Below are positions 17,011 through 26,683 of a stretch of 64,000 nucleotides of DNA, piece after piece. The notes beneath the pieces are model-generated. The model searched no databases and was not told the origin of the DNA. It saw only the letters and a program-made list of their open reading frames with translations. The stretch spans positions 1 through 64,000 of the forward strand of contig NZ_JANIPJ010000028.1 in assembly GCF_024623455.1 (NCBI RefSeq). Direction: 5' to 3'. This stretch comes from Paenibacillus soyae. GTDB taxonomy: Bacteria > Bacillota > Bacilli > Paenibacillales > Paenibacillaceae. The translations under genes were made by a program, and so were the position numbers. The first letter of the stretch is position 1, and each line of letters starts with the position of its first letter.

Positions 17011-18066
17011 CTAATACAGGTCCGGGTACAGAATTGCCAGCGCCTCGTCCATCATAATCGACAACGAGCGAGTTCCCCGGCCATCCCCCCAAATCGGCGA
17101 TCGCACCTCGTGCACCTGACCGTTCTCTACCGCCTTCAGCTTGCTCCACAGCGGCGATTCGGCCAGTTGCTCCGAAATCAGCTTCGTCCCCGGGCTGTAA
17201 GAGTAGCTCTCCACGAAGATGACATCGGGATTCTCGACCAGCAGCTTCTCCAGGGAATAAGGCACGCTGCCTTCCCCATAAGGATCGTCCTCTGGATTCT
17301 CGACCTTCCAAGGATAGTCGGAAATTTCCTTCATGACGGTGCCGCCAAGTCCGCTGTCCGTAATGACCGAGAAGTTGACGTCGGAGCCGTAAATAATTAA
17401 AGCCTTCTTGTCCTTCGGAGCCTGCTCACGAGCCGCTTCCAGCTTGTCGAGGAATCGCTTCTTAGCCGCAGCCGCCTCCTCCGTTCTGCCTGTCAGCTCG
17501 CCGATCGTCTCGAGGAACGCGATCGCCTCCTCATAGCTCTTCGGATTGCCCAGGAAGAGCGGCGCAACTCCGTTCAAGCCTTCCCGGAGCGAGTCGTGCA
17601 CGCCGGACAGGCCGATGACGAGATCCGGCGCCGCGGTCACGAGATCCTCCAGACTCGGCTCGAAGAAGCTGCCGCCGATTGATGGGAACGACTCGCCTTC
17701 GCTTCCGTAAAATTCCGGCGCGCTGGCGATGGTGCGAACGCCGCTCTCCGCGATCGCGGCCGGCTTCATGCCGAGCTCAGCCAGCACGTCTACGCACAGG
17801 GAGACGACGCACGCCACCTTCTGGACGGGTTTGTCAACCGTAACGGATACGCCCGTCACGTCGGTTGCCGTCACGGGTTCGAAGGAAGGCTCTGCGCCCG
17901 CCTCCGGCGATGGCGACGCCGTCTCCTCCGCCGCCGGGGACGCCGACTGCCCCGCTGAGGGCTCCTCTGTAGCGTTATCGGCGTTACCCGTATTGCCGCC
18001 GCAAGCCGCCAGCATAAGCATCATCATGATCAAAACAACTTGACTCGCTACCTTTTTCTTCAACAT
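17011..18066 (-). CDS. Metal-chelate ABC transporter substrate-binding lipoprotein
   Basis: A 351-aa protein with a lipoprotein signal (LMLAAC, Cys22), a Ser/Glu/Pro-rich linker to about 60, and a periplasmic-binding class III fold (PF01497 type): KVACVVSLCVDVLAELGMKP, then APDLVIGLSG and a C-terminal half with NPDVIFVESY. This is the family that binds iron siderophores, cobalamin and zinc or other metallophores. Zur-like boxes in the island favour a zinc-related chelate, but an iron siderophore cannot be excluded. It is the first gene of the importer operon; a symmetric AT-rich site lies about 70 bases upstream. Confidence 0.88.
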   Translation of the reverse strand: MLKKKVASQVVLIMMMLMLAACGGNTGNADNATEEPSAGQSASPAAEETASPSPEAGAEPSFEPVTATDVTGVSVTVDKPVQKVACVVSLCVDVLAELGMKPAAIAESGVRTIASAPEFYGSEGESFPSIGGSFFEPSLEDLVTAAPDLVIGLSGVHDSLREGLNGVAPLFLGNPKSYEEAIAFLETIGELTGRTEEAAAAKKRFLDKLEAAREQAPKDKKALIIYGSDVNFSVITDSGLGGTVMKEISDYPWKVENPEDDPYGEGSVPYSLEKLLVENPDVIFVESYSYSPGTKLISEQLAESPLWSKLKAVENGQVHEVRSPIWGDGRGTRSLSIMMDEALAILYPDLY

Positions 18067-18133
18067 GAACGATAATCTCCTTTTCCCGCTATAATGAAAT
18101 TTACGACTCGCTTATCCGTAATCTTTTCGATTA

Positions 18134-18156
18134 TTAATAGTAATTACTACTATTAA
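18134..18156. promoter_or_regulatory. Fur-family (Zur-like) operator candidate
   Basis: Perfect 9-bp arms TTAATAGTA / TACTATTAA with a 5-base spacer; the centre TAGTAATTACTA is itself a palindrome. It resembles the rpsN Zur box in its TAATAGTAAT half but lacks the standard spacing, so Zur or Fur are both possible. It is about 70 bases ahead of the importer operon. Confidence 0.5.
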
Positions 18157-18276
18157 TTTTGTCAATGCATTTTCTGCAGGTCAAAGTCGTCTCATCGGCT
18201 TATTTCACTTGGCCGGTCCTTTTCCGCTCCTTTAAGTCGGTCTCGCCCACTTATTACGCTTCTCCTAGCGGAGGAC

Positions 18277-18306
18277 AAAAAAGAGCCGCCCCATAAGGGC
18301 GACTCT
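18277..18306 (-). terminator. Terminator of the SLH glycosidase gene
   Basis: On the minus strand a 9-bp stem GAGTCGCCC / GGGCGGCTC (one G-T pair) with a short loop runs into six T. It lies about 80 bases past the stop at 18388. Direct copies of GGCGACTCT follow on the plus strand to 18320. Confidence 0.7.
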
Positions 18307-18387
18307 GGCGACTCTGGCGACTTTCCAATCCTTTCAAGCTCATTCAAATTCCTCATGATAACTTCAAAACCGGCCCGACGTCGGCGA

Positions 18388-21300
18388 CTAATCGATATAC
18401 TCCACGTATTGCAGCAGTCGCTTCAGCACGACGGCGGCTTCGGCGCGGCTAGCCAAGGCCTGCGGGTCGAAGCGTCCGTCCGTGCGGCCGTTCATCAGCT
18501 TCGAATCCATAGAGACGGCAACTGCGTCGATTGCCCAATCCGAGACGTAAGCCCAGTCGGCGATACCCAATGCTTCGTTCAGACCGGCGGCTTCTTCAAT
18601 CATCGATACCGTGTCCTTGCCAGCCGCTTGCAAGGCCCGCAGAAGCATAACGCTCATTTCCTCGCGGGTAATGGCGGCGTCCGGACGGAACTCGCCGTTC
18701 TCGAAGCCGAGGATCAGGCCGGCTTCGGCGGCTGCCGCAACCTCGTCGGCGAACCAGTCGCCAGGCGACACGTCGCTGAACGACGGCGCATCATCCACGT
18801 CCACGGAGCGCAGTCCCAGCGCCCGCGTCAGCAAGGCCGCGAACTCGGCGCGCGATACTTCCGCTTCAGGATGGTACAGACCTTCCGGCGAGCCCTCCAC
18901 TAGCAGCTTGCTCGCGAGCAGCGTCACGTCTTCCTCCGCCCAATGGCCCTGCAGATCCGCAAAGCTCTTCTCGATGACGGCAAGACCGTACGCGCCGTTA
19001 CCAGAGATGCGCAATTCGGCCAAAACGTCGTCTTCATCCTTAACGAATCGAGCCGGAACAAAGCCTGGCTCACCCGTCTCCGCATCCAGCAAGATCGCGG
19101 TTAACCGCGCCGAGCTTCCTCCCGAGCTTGCCACGCTAACCGAACGTTCCTGGCCGGCATGGAGGATGAGCTGAGCGATAAAGCCCTCTACAGCTTCCGT
19201 TGTTTGGCCATCGGCGGACACCAGCTCCAGCTGCAGCTCGAGCACATGTTCCCCCGACAAGCGGCCGCCCTGCTCGGCGAGCAGCTCCGAAGCATCGGAC
19301 GACAGCTCCGCCGCGCCAAGACCAATAACCAATTCGCTGCCCGCTTCCGCGTCTTCAAGCGCCTCCGCCCATCCTCTCACCGACAGGCGGAAGGTTCCAA
19401 CAGGCGTAACCAGCTCGATCATGCCACTCGGAATGTCGTTCAGCGCCTGAAGCATTCCCTCTACCGGAAGCACGGCTTTGACACCCGAAGCCTCTTCGAA
19501 GTCATCCGCGCTGACCATATAGCCAAGCACCTGATCGGATGCCGGCTTACCCTTCAGCTGCGACAGCTCCTTCAGCATGCTCTCCTTATTCACCTGAAGA
19601 ACAGCCGTGCGCTCTCCGTCCGCTCCGGTCTCCCACTCGAGCTTCACGCGTTCAGGCTGCGGAGGAGTGTAGCTTCCGCCTGTCGAACCGCCGCCGCCCG
19701 CATTCCTCGTCATGACAACCGACTTCTCGTTCGTCTTGTAGCCATCCACGAAAACTTCGATCGTCACCGTATTCGCGCCAAGCGCAAGAGGAACGGTTGT
19801 CGAGAAAAGACCTTCGTCCGACAACGCCGCCAGCTTCACGCCGTTCACGATAACCTCCGCCTCGCCGTTGCCGATGACTTCCGCTTGCCCGCGCAGTTCA
19901 ACTTGGGCGCTTGTCGTCTGCATGCCTTCGTATTGCATATAGCCCCTCAGCACCGCCGCCTTCGCGATATCGCCGATCTGGTAGGCATTCGCGACAAGCT
20001 GGCGATTCGTCCGCGTTCCGGAAGGATCCAGCGTCGAGATGACGAAACCGCCCGCGGGAATGGCGCTGTTCGTATCGTCGGTCGTTCCCCAGCTCCAATT
20101 GACCGCTTGCGTCCGGTTCGGCATCTTCGTTACGACGCCGTCCGCGTCCACGACGACCTCGACGTTGTATCTGCCGCCGCCGGTTGTGGCTCCATAGCTC
20201 TCGGAATAGACGTTGATGTCTCCCTCGACCAGGTTAATATCCAAATAGTCGGCTTCCAGGAATTGCTCCGGCTGTCCCGGCAGGCTGAGGCCCAGCTGGT
20301 AGTCCTTGACATACACTTTATCCTGCAGCGAAGCGGCGACGACCGGCCAGTTCACCTGCGACGCGTCGAACAGCATGAGACCGTTCGAATTCCGCAAACC
20401 GGACTGGAAGATCTCCCTCTGCTTCTCCGGCTGCTGCACGTTGTTCATCGCGATGCCCGCGTACAGCGGAATTTCGCCGTTCGTCACGATGTTGCCGAGC
20501 GTAATGTATTTCTCCACTTCCGGTCCCGTCTCCTGATAGGCGCCGATCATGAGGAAGTCGATATGCTCGATGTAGCCATTCTCGTAATAATCGTCGGTAT
20601 ACACTTGCGGATTGCCCAGACCCAGACGCTCGTCATAGCGGAAGTTCGGGCTTCCCCAATGGACGCCGTTCAGGTAGTAGGTTTCGAACCAGGAGCCGAC
20701 GTAAGAGGATACTTCGATCGTTCTCCCCGACTCCGTCTCGAACGCGTCGACCATGTCCTTCACTTCATCAAAATAGCTTGTGATGACGCTTGCGCGGAAC
20801 GCCCACCATTCGTTGATCAGCGGACCGTCCACGCGCGTCGTGCCTTCGTAGCGGAACACATCCTGCGGCCACTGCGTCAGCGTTTTGCCCCTGTCGGCCA
20901 AATATGCCTCGAACTTCGCGCGCGTCACGTCGGAGAAATCCGCCGTTTCGTTGTCGTATCGGCCGCGGTCGTGAATAACGCCGTCCACGTCGTAATTCTC
21001 GATGACTTCCCGGTACGTGTCCATCTGGAACGCTCTCACGTCATCGTTCGCGGGATTGACGAACGCCACCAGCCCTTGGGCCGAGCTTTCGCGCAGCCTC
21101 TTGATGACGCCGCCGTCCTGGTGCTTGTATACCCGCTCCTCCCAGTCCAGATGATCATCCAGCACCGCGTACTCCCCGCTAGCAATGGAGCCCTCCGCAA
21201 AATCGTTGATCGCCGCATGTACCTTCAGTCCCAGCGCATGTCCGTGCTCGACGAACTCTTGCAGCAGATCGAGATTCGGGCTCGCGCCCGCTTTGCCCGG

Positions 21301-23064
21301 AGCCGTAATTTCGCTGACATACGGCCTATCGGTCAACGTCGCTTTTTTGTAGGAAACAAATCCCTCTACGCCCTTAACGTCGAAGGCGATATCCGTAATG
21401 CCGCTGTCCTTGGCTTTCTTCAGGAACTGATACACGTTGTCGCTGGTCTGGAACTTCTTCGCGTTGGACGCCTGGTCGACCCACAGAATGACCTGCTTCT
21501 CGCCCGCAAAGCCGGGACGCGCGTAGATGACCAGATTTTCTTCTTTTTGCAAAATGCCGTTTTTGGTGACCGTGACCTTGGCATAATTGATGCCCTCCTC
21601 CAGCGCGAGCTCATAGGAGAAAGAGCCGTCGGCCGCGTAAGGCACTTCCGCCTCGTTCACGGTTAAGACCGTCTCGGCGCCTTGTTCGAGGTTGCTAAGC
21701 TTGCCGGTAATGGCAGTCGAATCGTCCGTTACGGTATACATGTCGTAATTGTCCAGGCTCAGCCTCACCAACAAGCCGTTGTCGCCCATCAGCTCGGTCA
21801 AAGAGACCACATTCCCGTTTTTGCGCAGCTTGATGGCGTCGCCCACCTCGAAATAGGTGGCGAGATAGCGTTTGATCATATTGTTCGCGTACGAGGAATC
21901 CTGCGCGTACAGCACATAGCCGCCAGCCGGAATATCCAGCTCCGTCGGCCCGGTCCAGACCGGCGGGTTGCCGCCGATGGACGGGTTGACGACGCGCGTC
22001 ACTTTGCCGTCCGGTCCGACCTGCACCGCTACGCTTGTCATCGGCACGGTCAGCGACGTTCCATAATTGCGCGTGTATAAGCCGACGAAGTCCGTCACGC
22101 CCGCTTCCGCCGGTGGCACGTCCATAACGGTCAATTGCTTGCGCGGACCTTCCAGAGAGATCGTAATATCGATCGGAGCCGCTTCGACCTCGATGTAATC
22201 CCCGACTTGGCCGGAGTTGTCGTACGTAATAACAACCGTCTTCGCCGCCAGCTCCGTCTGCTCCCTCCACAGCTTCACCGCCGCCTCATTGGCTCCTTGG
22301 ACCAAAGATAACGTAAGCGCGAATGCGCCCGTGCCGCTAAGCGGAACGTCGGCATCGTTCACCGTGACCCTGAGACCATCGTTTGCCTTGTAATGCAGGA
22401 CCGTGCCCTTCAGCTCGTATACGGGAACCGTCACAGTCTCCGCATCGGCGGCTGGAGACGTCAAGGCAAGTCCCGGCTGCACGTTCAGGAAATCTTCGGC
22501 CGTTACCTCCGCTCCGTCTCTCATCAGCGTCATAACATCCCCCGTCTTGAAATGCTCGTAAACCGGCTTCCGGTATTGCGACGTCGTCCAGTCGGCATCG
22601 CTGGCGAGCACGACGTATCCGCCTTCCGGAATCGTCACCCGATGGCTGGCTTCAAAGCTAACTGGCTTACCGTTGCCGCCCAGCTCCGGGCTCGGTCCGT
22701 GCACCTTTGCGATTTGCCCGTCACCGTTCACCTCCAGCGCCAGATTGCCTTGCTTCACGAATATTTCGTTCACGTTGTCGGTGTTGCTCACGCCCGCGCC
22801 GCTCGTAAATAAAGAAATATAATTGCTCTTCTGCGGCGGCGCGTCCACGTTAATATTCACATGCTGCACGGCGAGCTGCGTAGCACCGTCTTCCGACACG
22901 AGTGTGACGGCTCCGCTAGCTGCCAATGTCACAGGTTCGCCCCCGGCCGGCTGGACGTCTCCGCTCGTCGCCATGGCAAACTGCGGCAACGAGGTGACCA
23001 ACAAAGCGGCGACCAGCCACTGGCTGCATCTTCTGAAAAATCGCTTGCTCAAATCATCCACCAT
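18388..23064 (-). CDS. Large SLH-anchored glycosyl-hydrolase-like surface protein
   Basis: A 1558-aa protein. Signal peptide about 1-35. Modules of about 120 residues sharing the pattern 'PxGGYV..D...R...F..GD' occur near 60-190, 300-430 and 925-1060. Between the second and third lies a TIM-barrel domain (about 515-915) resembling the GHL10/DUF4015 putative glycosidase group: ITDIAFDVKG, GLKVHAAINDF, VDGVIHDRGRYDN and IDFLMIGAY. A Gly-rich linker follows, and three S-layer-homology repeats (1368-1550) anchor it to cell-wall polymer. It is the last gene of the lplBC-type transporter operon, so it probably cuts the polymer whose pieces that transporter imports. A TTG at 23052 is an alternative start. 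Confidence 0.85.
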   Translation of the reverse strand: MVDDLSKRFFRRCSQWLVAALLVTSLPQFAMATSGDVQPAGGEPVTLAASGAVTLVSEDGATQLAVQHVNINVDAPPQKSNYISLFTSGAGVSNTDNVNEIFVKQGNLALEVNGDGQIAKVHGPSPELGGNGKPVSFEASHRVTIPEGGYVVLASDADWTTSQYRKPVYEHFKTGDVMTLMRDGAEVTAEDFLNVQPGLALTSPAADAETVTVPVYELKGTVLHYKANDGLRVTVNDADVPLSGTGAFALTLSLVQGANEAAVKLWREQTELAAKTVVITYDNSGQVGDYIEVEAAPIDITISLEGPRKQLTVMDVPPAEAGVTDFVGLYTRNYGTSLTVPMTSVAVQVGPDGKVTRVVNPSIGGNPPVWTGPTELDIPAGGYVLYAQDSSYANNMIKRYLATYFEVGDAIKLRKNGNVVSLTELMGDNGLLVRLSLDNYDMYTVTDDSTAITGKLSNLEQGAETVLTVNEAEVPYAADGSFSYELALEEGINYAKVTVTKNGILQKEENLVIYARPGFAGEKQVILWVDQASNAKKFQTSDNVYQFLKKAKDSGITDIAFDVKGVEGFVSYKKATLTDRPYVSEITAPGKAGASPNLDLLQEFVEHGHALGLKVHAAINDFAEGSIASGEYAVLDDHLDWEERVYKHQDGGVIKRLRESSAQGLVAFVNPANDDVRAFQMDTYREVIENYDVDGVIHDRGRYDNETADFSDVTRAKFEAYLADRGKTLTQWPQDVFRYEGTTRVDGPLINEWWAFRASVITSYFDEVKDMVDAFETESGRTIEVSSYVGSWFETYYLNGVHWGSPNFRYDERLGLGNPQVYTDDYYENGYIEHIDFLMIGAYQETGPEVEKYITLGNIVTNGEIPLYAGIAMNNVQQPEKQREIFQSGLRNSNGLMLFDASQVNWPVVAASLQDKVYVKDYQLGLSLPGQPEQFLEADYLDINLVEGDINVYSESYGATTGGGRYNVEVVVDADGVVTKMPNRTQAVNWSWGTTDDTNSAIPAGGFVISTLDPSGTRTNRQLVANAYQIGDIAKAAVLRGYMQYEGMQTTSAQVELRGQAEVIGNGEAEVIVNGVKLAALSDEGLFSTTVPLALGANTVTIEVFVDGYKTNEKSVVMTRNAGGGGSTGGSYTPPQPERVKLEWETGADGERTAVLQVNKESMLKELSQLKGKPASDQVLGYMVSADDFEEASGVKAVLPVEGMLQALNDIPSGMIELVTPVGTFRLSVRGWAEALEDAEAGSELVIGLGAAELSSDASELLAEQGGRLSGEHVLELQLELVSADGQTTEAVEGFIAQLILHAGQERSVSVASSGGSSARLTAILLDAETGEPGFVPARFVKDEDDVLAELRISGNGAYGLAVIEKSFADLQGHWAEEDVTLLASKLLVEGSPEGLYHPEAEVSRAEFAALLTRALGLRSVDVDDAPSFSDVSPGDWFADEVAAAAEAGLILGFENGEFRPDAAITREEMSVMLLRALQAAGKDTVSMIEEAAGLNEALGIADWAYVSDWAIDAVAVSMDSKLMNGRTDGRFDPQALASRAEAAVVLKRLLQYVEYID

Positions 23065-23157
23065 CCTTTAATGAATTGGGATCGGTCGATTGGCAAACAA
23101 GCAGTCCGCGTCGCGCGGCCGCTTGTTCGCCGAATTGCTCTAGGATGACTTGCACGT

Positions 23158-24678
23158 TTATTTCGTCGATTTATACCACTCGTTCGCTTCCTTGATCGCG
23201 TCCGCTCCGCCCTCCGACATCCATCTGGCGAGGAACGTATCGTAATCCGCGATGTTCTCCGAGCCGGCGATGTACATCAGCACCTGATCGTCGAGCAGCT
23301 TCGTCAGCTTCTGCTTATTCTTGGACACCGCGTCGATCGGCGGCGCGACGGACATCGGATCCACGACGATATTCGTGTTGGCCGCATTCGCTTGGAACGC
23401 TTCATAATACGATTGCAGCACCGGATCCTTGCGGACGCGCGCTTGCCAGTACGTCGGGTAGTTGTGCTCGTCGACGCCTGTCATGTACACGCTTGCGTTC
23501 GTCAGGTCGTCGTTGAATTTCGGCAGGATCGGATAATACTTCTCTTCCTTGAACTCGTGGTGAACGCCTTCCTCGCCGATTGCCAGCTTCTTGAACGTCT
23601 CCTTCTCGAGCTTGGCGTCGATTAGCTTGATCGCGTCTTCCTTCAGCTTGGAAACCTTCGGCACCGCGATGAACCAGGTTGTAGCCAAGTTAACGCCTAC
23701 CGACGCTTGGCCGTCCTTGTTTTTCAGATAAGGAATGATGCCGATTTTCGCTTCCGGGAAGTTCTTGACGAGGGCGGCTTCCGCGCTCGACGCGCTCCAC
23801 CAAGCCAGCTTATACATCGCCGCGTTGCCGCTCGCGAATTTCTCGATCGCCTTCGCGCTCGTGTTGATCGGCATCTCCGAATCAAGCAGTCCTTCGCTGT
23901 ACAGCTTGTTCATGTAGGTCAGGAAATCCTTCATCTGCGGCAGCTCCGCCTTATGAACCAGCGTGCCGTCGATATCCGTCCATTCGTTGATGACGCCGAA
24001 GGCCGTCGCGATATCGCCGTAGATCGAGTCCTTCGTTCCCGTGAGCGGAACGATGCCTTTCGCTTCCTTAATCGCTTTCAGCACCTCGTACAGCTCGTCG
24101 GGATTCGTCGGATGCTGAAGCCCGAGCTCATCCATCCAGTCCTGACGGACGACCAGCTCTTCGCCGACGCTGATGCCGGAGCCGGTCTCCGGAATGGCGT
24201 ATATTTTGCCGTCGATCGTGGCGCTCTTCCAGGAATCTTCCTTGAGGGCAGCCTTGATGTTCGGGCCGTGCTGCTCGATCAGCTCGTCAAGCGGCTCCAG
24301 CGCGCCGGCGGTCGCCAGCTTGTAGAACTGGGCGGAGCCGAGCTTCATGATGTCGAAGTTTTGTTTGTTCGCGACCATCAGGTTCAGCTTCTCGTCGGCG
24401 TTCTCGGCCGGCAGCATCTCGTATTTCGTTTTATAGCCGGTCGCCTCTTCGATCGCTTTGCTCACCGGATCCGCGTTCGGATCGAACAAGCCGTACTGCA
24501 TCAGCATCGTCATCTCCGGCTTCTCGCCGCCTCCGGTATCGCTGCTTGGCGTTGCGGTTGCTTCCGAGCTCGCGCTTGCCGATGGCGAAGACGACGGCGG
24601 CGGCGCGTTATTGCCGCTGCATGCGGCAAGGGTTAGAGTAGAAGCGGCGATCATGGCGAATACGGACCTTTTTCTCAT
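23158..24678 (-). CDS. Sugar ABC transporter substrate-binding lipoprotein (LplA type)
   Basis: A 506-aa protein with lipobox LAAC (Cys20) and a Ser/Thr/Pro linker. The mature part fits family 1 extracellular solute-binding proteins of the large LplA group: EMTMLMQYGLFDPNADPVSK, GKIYAIPETGSG with RQDWMDELGLQHPTNPDELYE. GGGAGG precedes the ATG. It lies 110 bases after the second permease gene and 93 before the SLH protein gene. It captures an oligosaccharide for the permease pair upstream; the ATPase (MsmX-like) is presumably shared and encoded elsewhere. Confidence 0.92.
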   Translation of the reverse strand: MRKRSVFAMIAASTLTLAACSGNNAPPPSSSPSASASSEATATPSSDTGGGEKPEMTMLMQYGLFDPNADPVSKAIEEATGYKTKYEMLPAENADEKLNLMVANKQNFDIMKLGSAQFYKLATAGALEPLDELIEQHGPNIKAALKEDSWKSATIDGKIYAIPETGSGISVGEELVVRQDWMDELGLQHPTNPDELYEVLKAIKEAKGIVPLTGTKDSIYGDIATAFGVINEWTDIDGTLVHKAELPQMKDFLTYMNKLYSEGLLDSEMPINTSAKAIEKFASGNAAMYKLAWWSASSAEAALVKNFPEAKIGIIPYLKNKDGQASVGVNLATTWFIAVPKVSKLKEDAIKLIDAKLEKETFKKLAIGEEGVHHEFKEEKYYPILPKFNDDLTNASVYMTGVDEHNYPTYWQARVRKDPVLQSYYEAFQANAANTNIVVDPMSVAPPIDAVSKNKQKLTKLLDDQVLMYIAGSENIADYDTFLARWMSEGGADAIKEANEWYKSTK

Positions 24679-24788
24679 AGAAGAACCTCCCGTTTTTCTA
24701 AAATGGAGAAGCCAACTGCTTCATCCGGCAATAACCGCCTAGGCCGGAATTACCTCGGGTAGCATCACCGCCCTTCATGAGCTTTCAT

Positions 24789-25658
24789 TCAGCCTTTCAC
24801 CGAACCGACGAGCACGCCTTTCACAAAATACTTCTGCAAGAACGGATACACGAACAGGATCGGAAGCGTCGCGAGCAGGATCGAAGCGGCTTGAATCGAC
24901 TGCGGCGTCGTGTTGAGCGCCGCATCCACGTTGTCCTTCAGAAACTCGCCGCTCGACGCGACCAGCAGCTCCTTCAGGAACAGCTGCAGCGGCTTCAGCT
25001 CCTGATCGGTAATGTAGATCATCGCCGTGAAATAGTCGTTCCAGAAGGCGACGGCGAAGAAGAGGGCAATCGTCGCAAGCACTGGCAAGGAGAGCGGCAG
25101 CACGATGGAGAACAGGATGCGGACGTTGCTGGCGCCGTCCAGCTTCGCGGACTCCTCGAGGCCGTCCGGGAGCTCCTCGAAATAATTTTTGATAATGAGC
25201 ATGTTGAACACGTTGATGGCCGCGGGCAGGAATAGCACGGGCAGCTCGTTGATGAGGCCCAGCGCCTGCATCAGCAGGTAAGTGGGGATGAGGCCGCCGC
25301 TGAACAGCATCGTGAAGATGAATAGCAGCAGAATCCATTTTCTCCCCCGGAGTTGAATGCGCGACAGCGGATAAGCCGTAAGGGTGGTGACGAACAAGCC
25401 GACCGCGGTTCCGACGATGGCGAGGATGACGGACGTCTTGAGCGCGTTCAGGAACATGTCGTTTTGGAGTACGTACAGGTACGTTCCGGTCTGGAAGCCG
25501 ATGGGCAGCAGGTTCACCTTGCCGGAGATGACGGCCGATTCGCTGCTGAACGACTTGGCGATGAGGTTAATGAAGGGCAGCAGCGTCGTCAGCCCGAGCA
25601 GGACGAAGAACGTACAGTTGAAGACGTTGAACAGCTTTTCCGAAACCGTTTGTTTCAC
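24789..25658 (-). CDS. Carbohydrate ABC transporter permease (LplC type)
   Basis: A 289-aa protein with six hydrophobic segments, from the GTG at 25656-25658 after GGGAGGGGGAG; the longer in-frame start overlaps the upstream gene. The CUT1 permease loop is visible as EELPDGLEESAKLDGAS, which contacts the ATPase, with PLSLPVLATIALFFAVAFWNDYF after it. The ending LVGSVKG is typical of LplC. It pairs with the LplB-type permease 16 bases upstream. Confidence 0.92.
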   Translation of the reverse strand: MKQTVSEKLFNVFNCTFFVLLGLTTLLPFINLIAKSFSSESAVISGKVNLLPIGFQTGTYLYVLQNDMFLNALKTSVILAIVGTAVGLFVTTLTAYPLSRIQLRGRKWILLLFIFTMLFSGGLIPTYLLMQALGLINELPVLFLPAAINVFNMLIIKNYFEELPDGLEESAKLDGASNVRILFSIVLPLSLPVLATIALFFAVAFWNDYFTAMIYITDQELKPLQLFLKELLVASSGEFLKDNVDAALNTTPQSIQAASILLATLPILFVYPFLQKYFVKGVLVGSVKG

Positions 25659-25674
25659 GGTCGCTCCCCCTCCC

Positions 25675-26643
25675 TCACCAGATGCCCCGCTGCAAATATT
25701 TGCGGCTGAGCGCATTGCCTGCTATCACGAGCGTAAACGCGATAATCGATTCGAACACGCCGACGGCGGTCGTGAAGCTGTAGTCTTGGTTGCCGATCCC
25801 CATCCGGTACACGTACGTTCCGATGACATCGGCTACTTTGTACACGGTCGGGTTGTACATGACGAGAATTTGCTCCGTGCCGGCCTCCAGGATGTTGCCG
25901 AGCCGCAGGATGAACATTAGCAGAATGATGGGGGCGATGCCGGGAAGCGTAATATGCCAGAGCTGTCTCATTCGGCCCGCTCCGTCGATCTTCGCCGCTT
26001 CGTACAAACCGGGATCGATGGTGGCGAAAGCCGCCAGGTAGACGATCGTGCTCCAGCCCGTCTCCTTCCATCCCGCCGAGGTGATCAGCACGCCGCGGAA
26101 GACGCTGTTGTCGAGGAAGAACGAGATCGGCTCCATGCCGAGCGAAGAGAGAGCTTTGTTTACGAGACCGCCGTTGCTCGACAGCAGATCGATGAACAAG
26201 CCGCTGACGATAACCCAGGACAAGAAGTGCGGCAGGTAGATGACCGTCTGCACGACGCGCTTGAACAGCATGAGCCTCAGCTCGTTCAGCATGAGGGCGA
26301 TGATGATCGGCAGCGGGAACAGAATGCCGATCTTGAGGAAGCTGATGATCACCGTGTTCTCGAACACGTGCAGGAAGTCGGGAGCGCTGAACAGTTTGGC
26401 GAAGTGCTTCCATCCGACCCATGGACTCGCGGCGTAGCCGTCGAAGATGTTGAAGTCCTTGAACGCGATCGTGATCCCGTACATCGGGGCGTACTTGAAC
26501 AACAGAAGTAGCGATAATCCGGGGATTAGCAGCGCGTACAAATCCCAGTCCCGTCTAATATCGGCCGCCAGCTTGGCGAAAAAGCCGCGTTTGATCGGAG
26601 TCGCCGGAGTCGTTCCGGGCGGTGACGCCGTCTCGCTTTTCAT
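25675..26643 (-). CDS. Carbohydrate ABC transporter permease (LplB type)
   Basis: A 322-aa protein with six transmembrane segments. The start is the third codon ATG (26641-26643), six bases after GAGGGGGG; the ATG at 26649 abuts the ribosome site. LplB marks are LLLFKYAPMYGITIAFKDFN, the ATPase-contact loop DPGLYEAAKIDGAGRMRQLW and the ending NALSRKYLQRGIW. It is the first gene of the operon. A 306-bp MITE-like repeat begins about 40 bases upstream and separates it from the conserved element at 27032. Confidence 0.92.
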   Translation of the reverse strand: MKSETASPPGTTPATPIKRGFFAKLAADIRRDWDLYALLIPGLSLLLLFKYAPMYGITIAFKDFNIFDGYAASPWVGWKHFAKLFSAPDFLHVFENTVIISFLKIGILFPLPIIIALMLNELRLMLFKRVVQTVIYLPHFLSWVIVSGLFIDLLSSNGGLVNKALSSLGMEPISFFLDNSVFRGVLITSAGWKETGWSTIVYLAAFATIDPGLYEAAKIDGAGRMRQLWHITLPGIAPIILLMFILRLGNILEAGTEQILVMYNPTVYKVADVIGTYVYRMGIGNQDYSFTTAVGVFESIIAFTLVIAGNALSRKYLQRGIW

Positions 26644-26683
26644 CCGCATCCCCCCTCGTATTCGTTGCTAACTTTAAGTGCGT

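Noticed and set aside
19159..21666. 835-residue open frame on the plus strand opposite the SLH protein
   Set aside because: It lies wholly antisense to a gene with clear domains, has Arg/His-rich composition typical of GC-rich shadow frames and no ribosome site.
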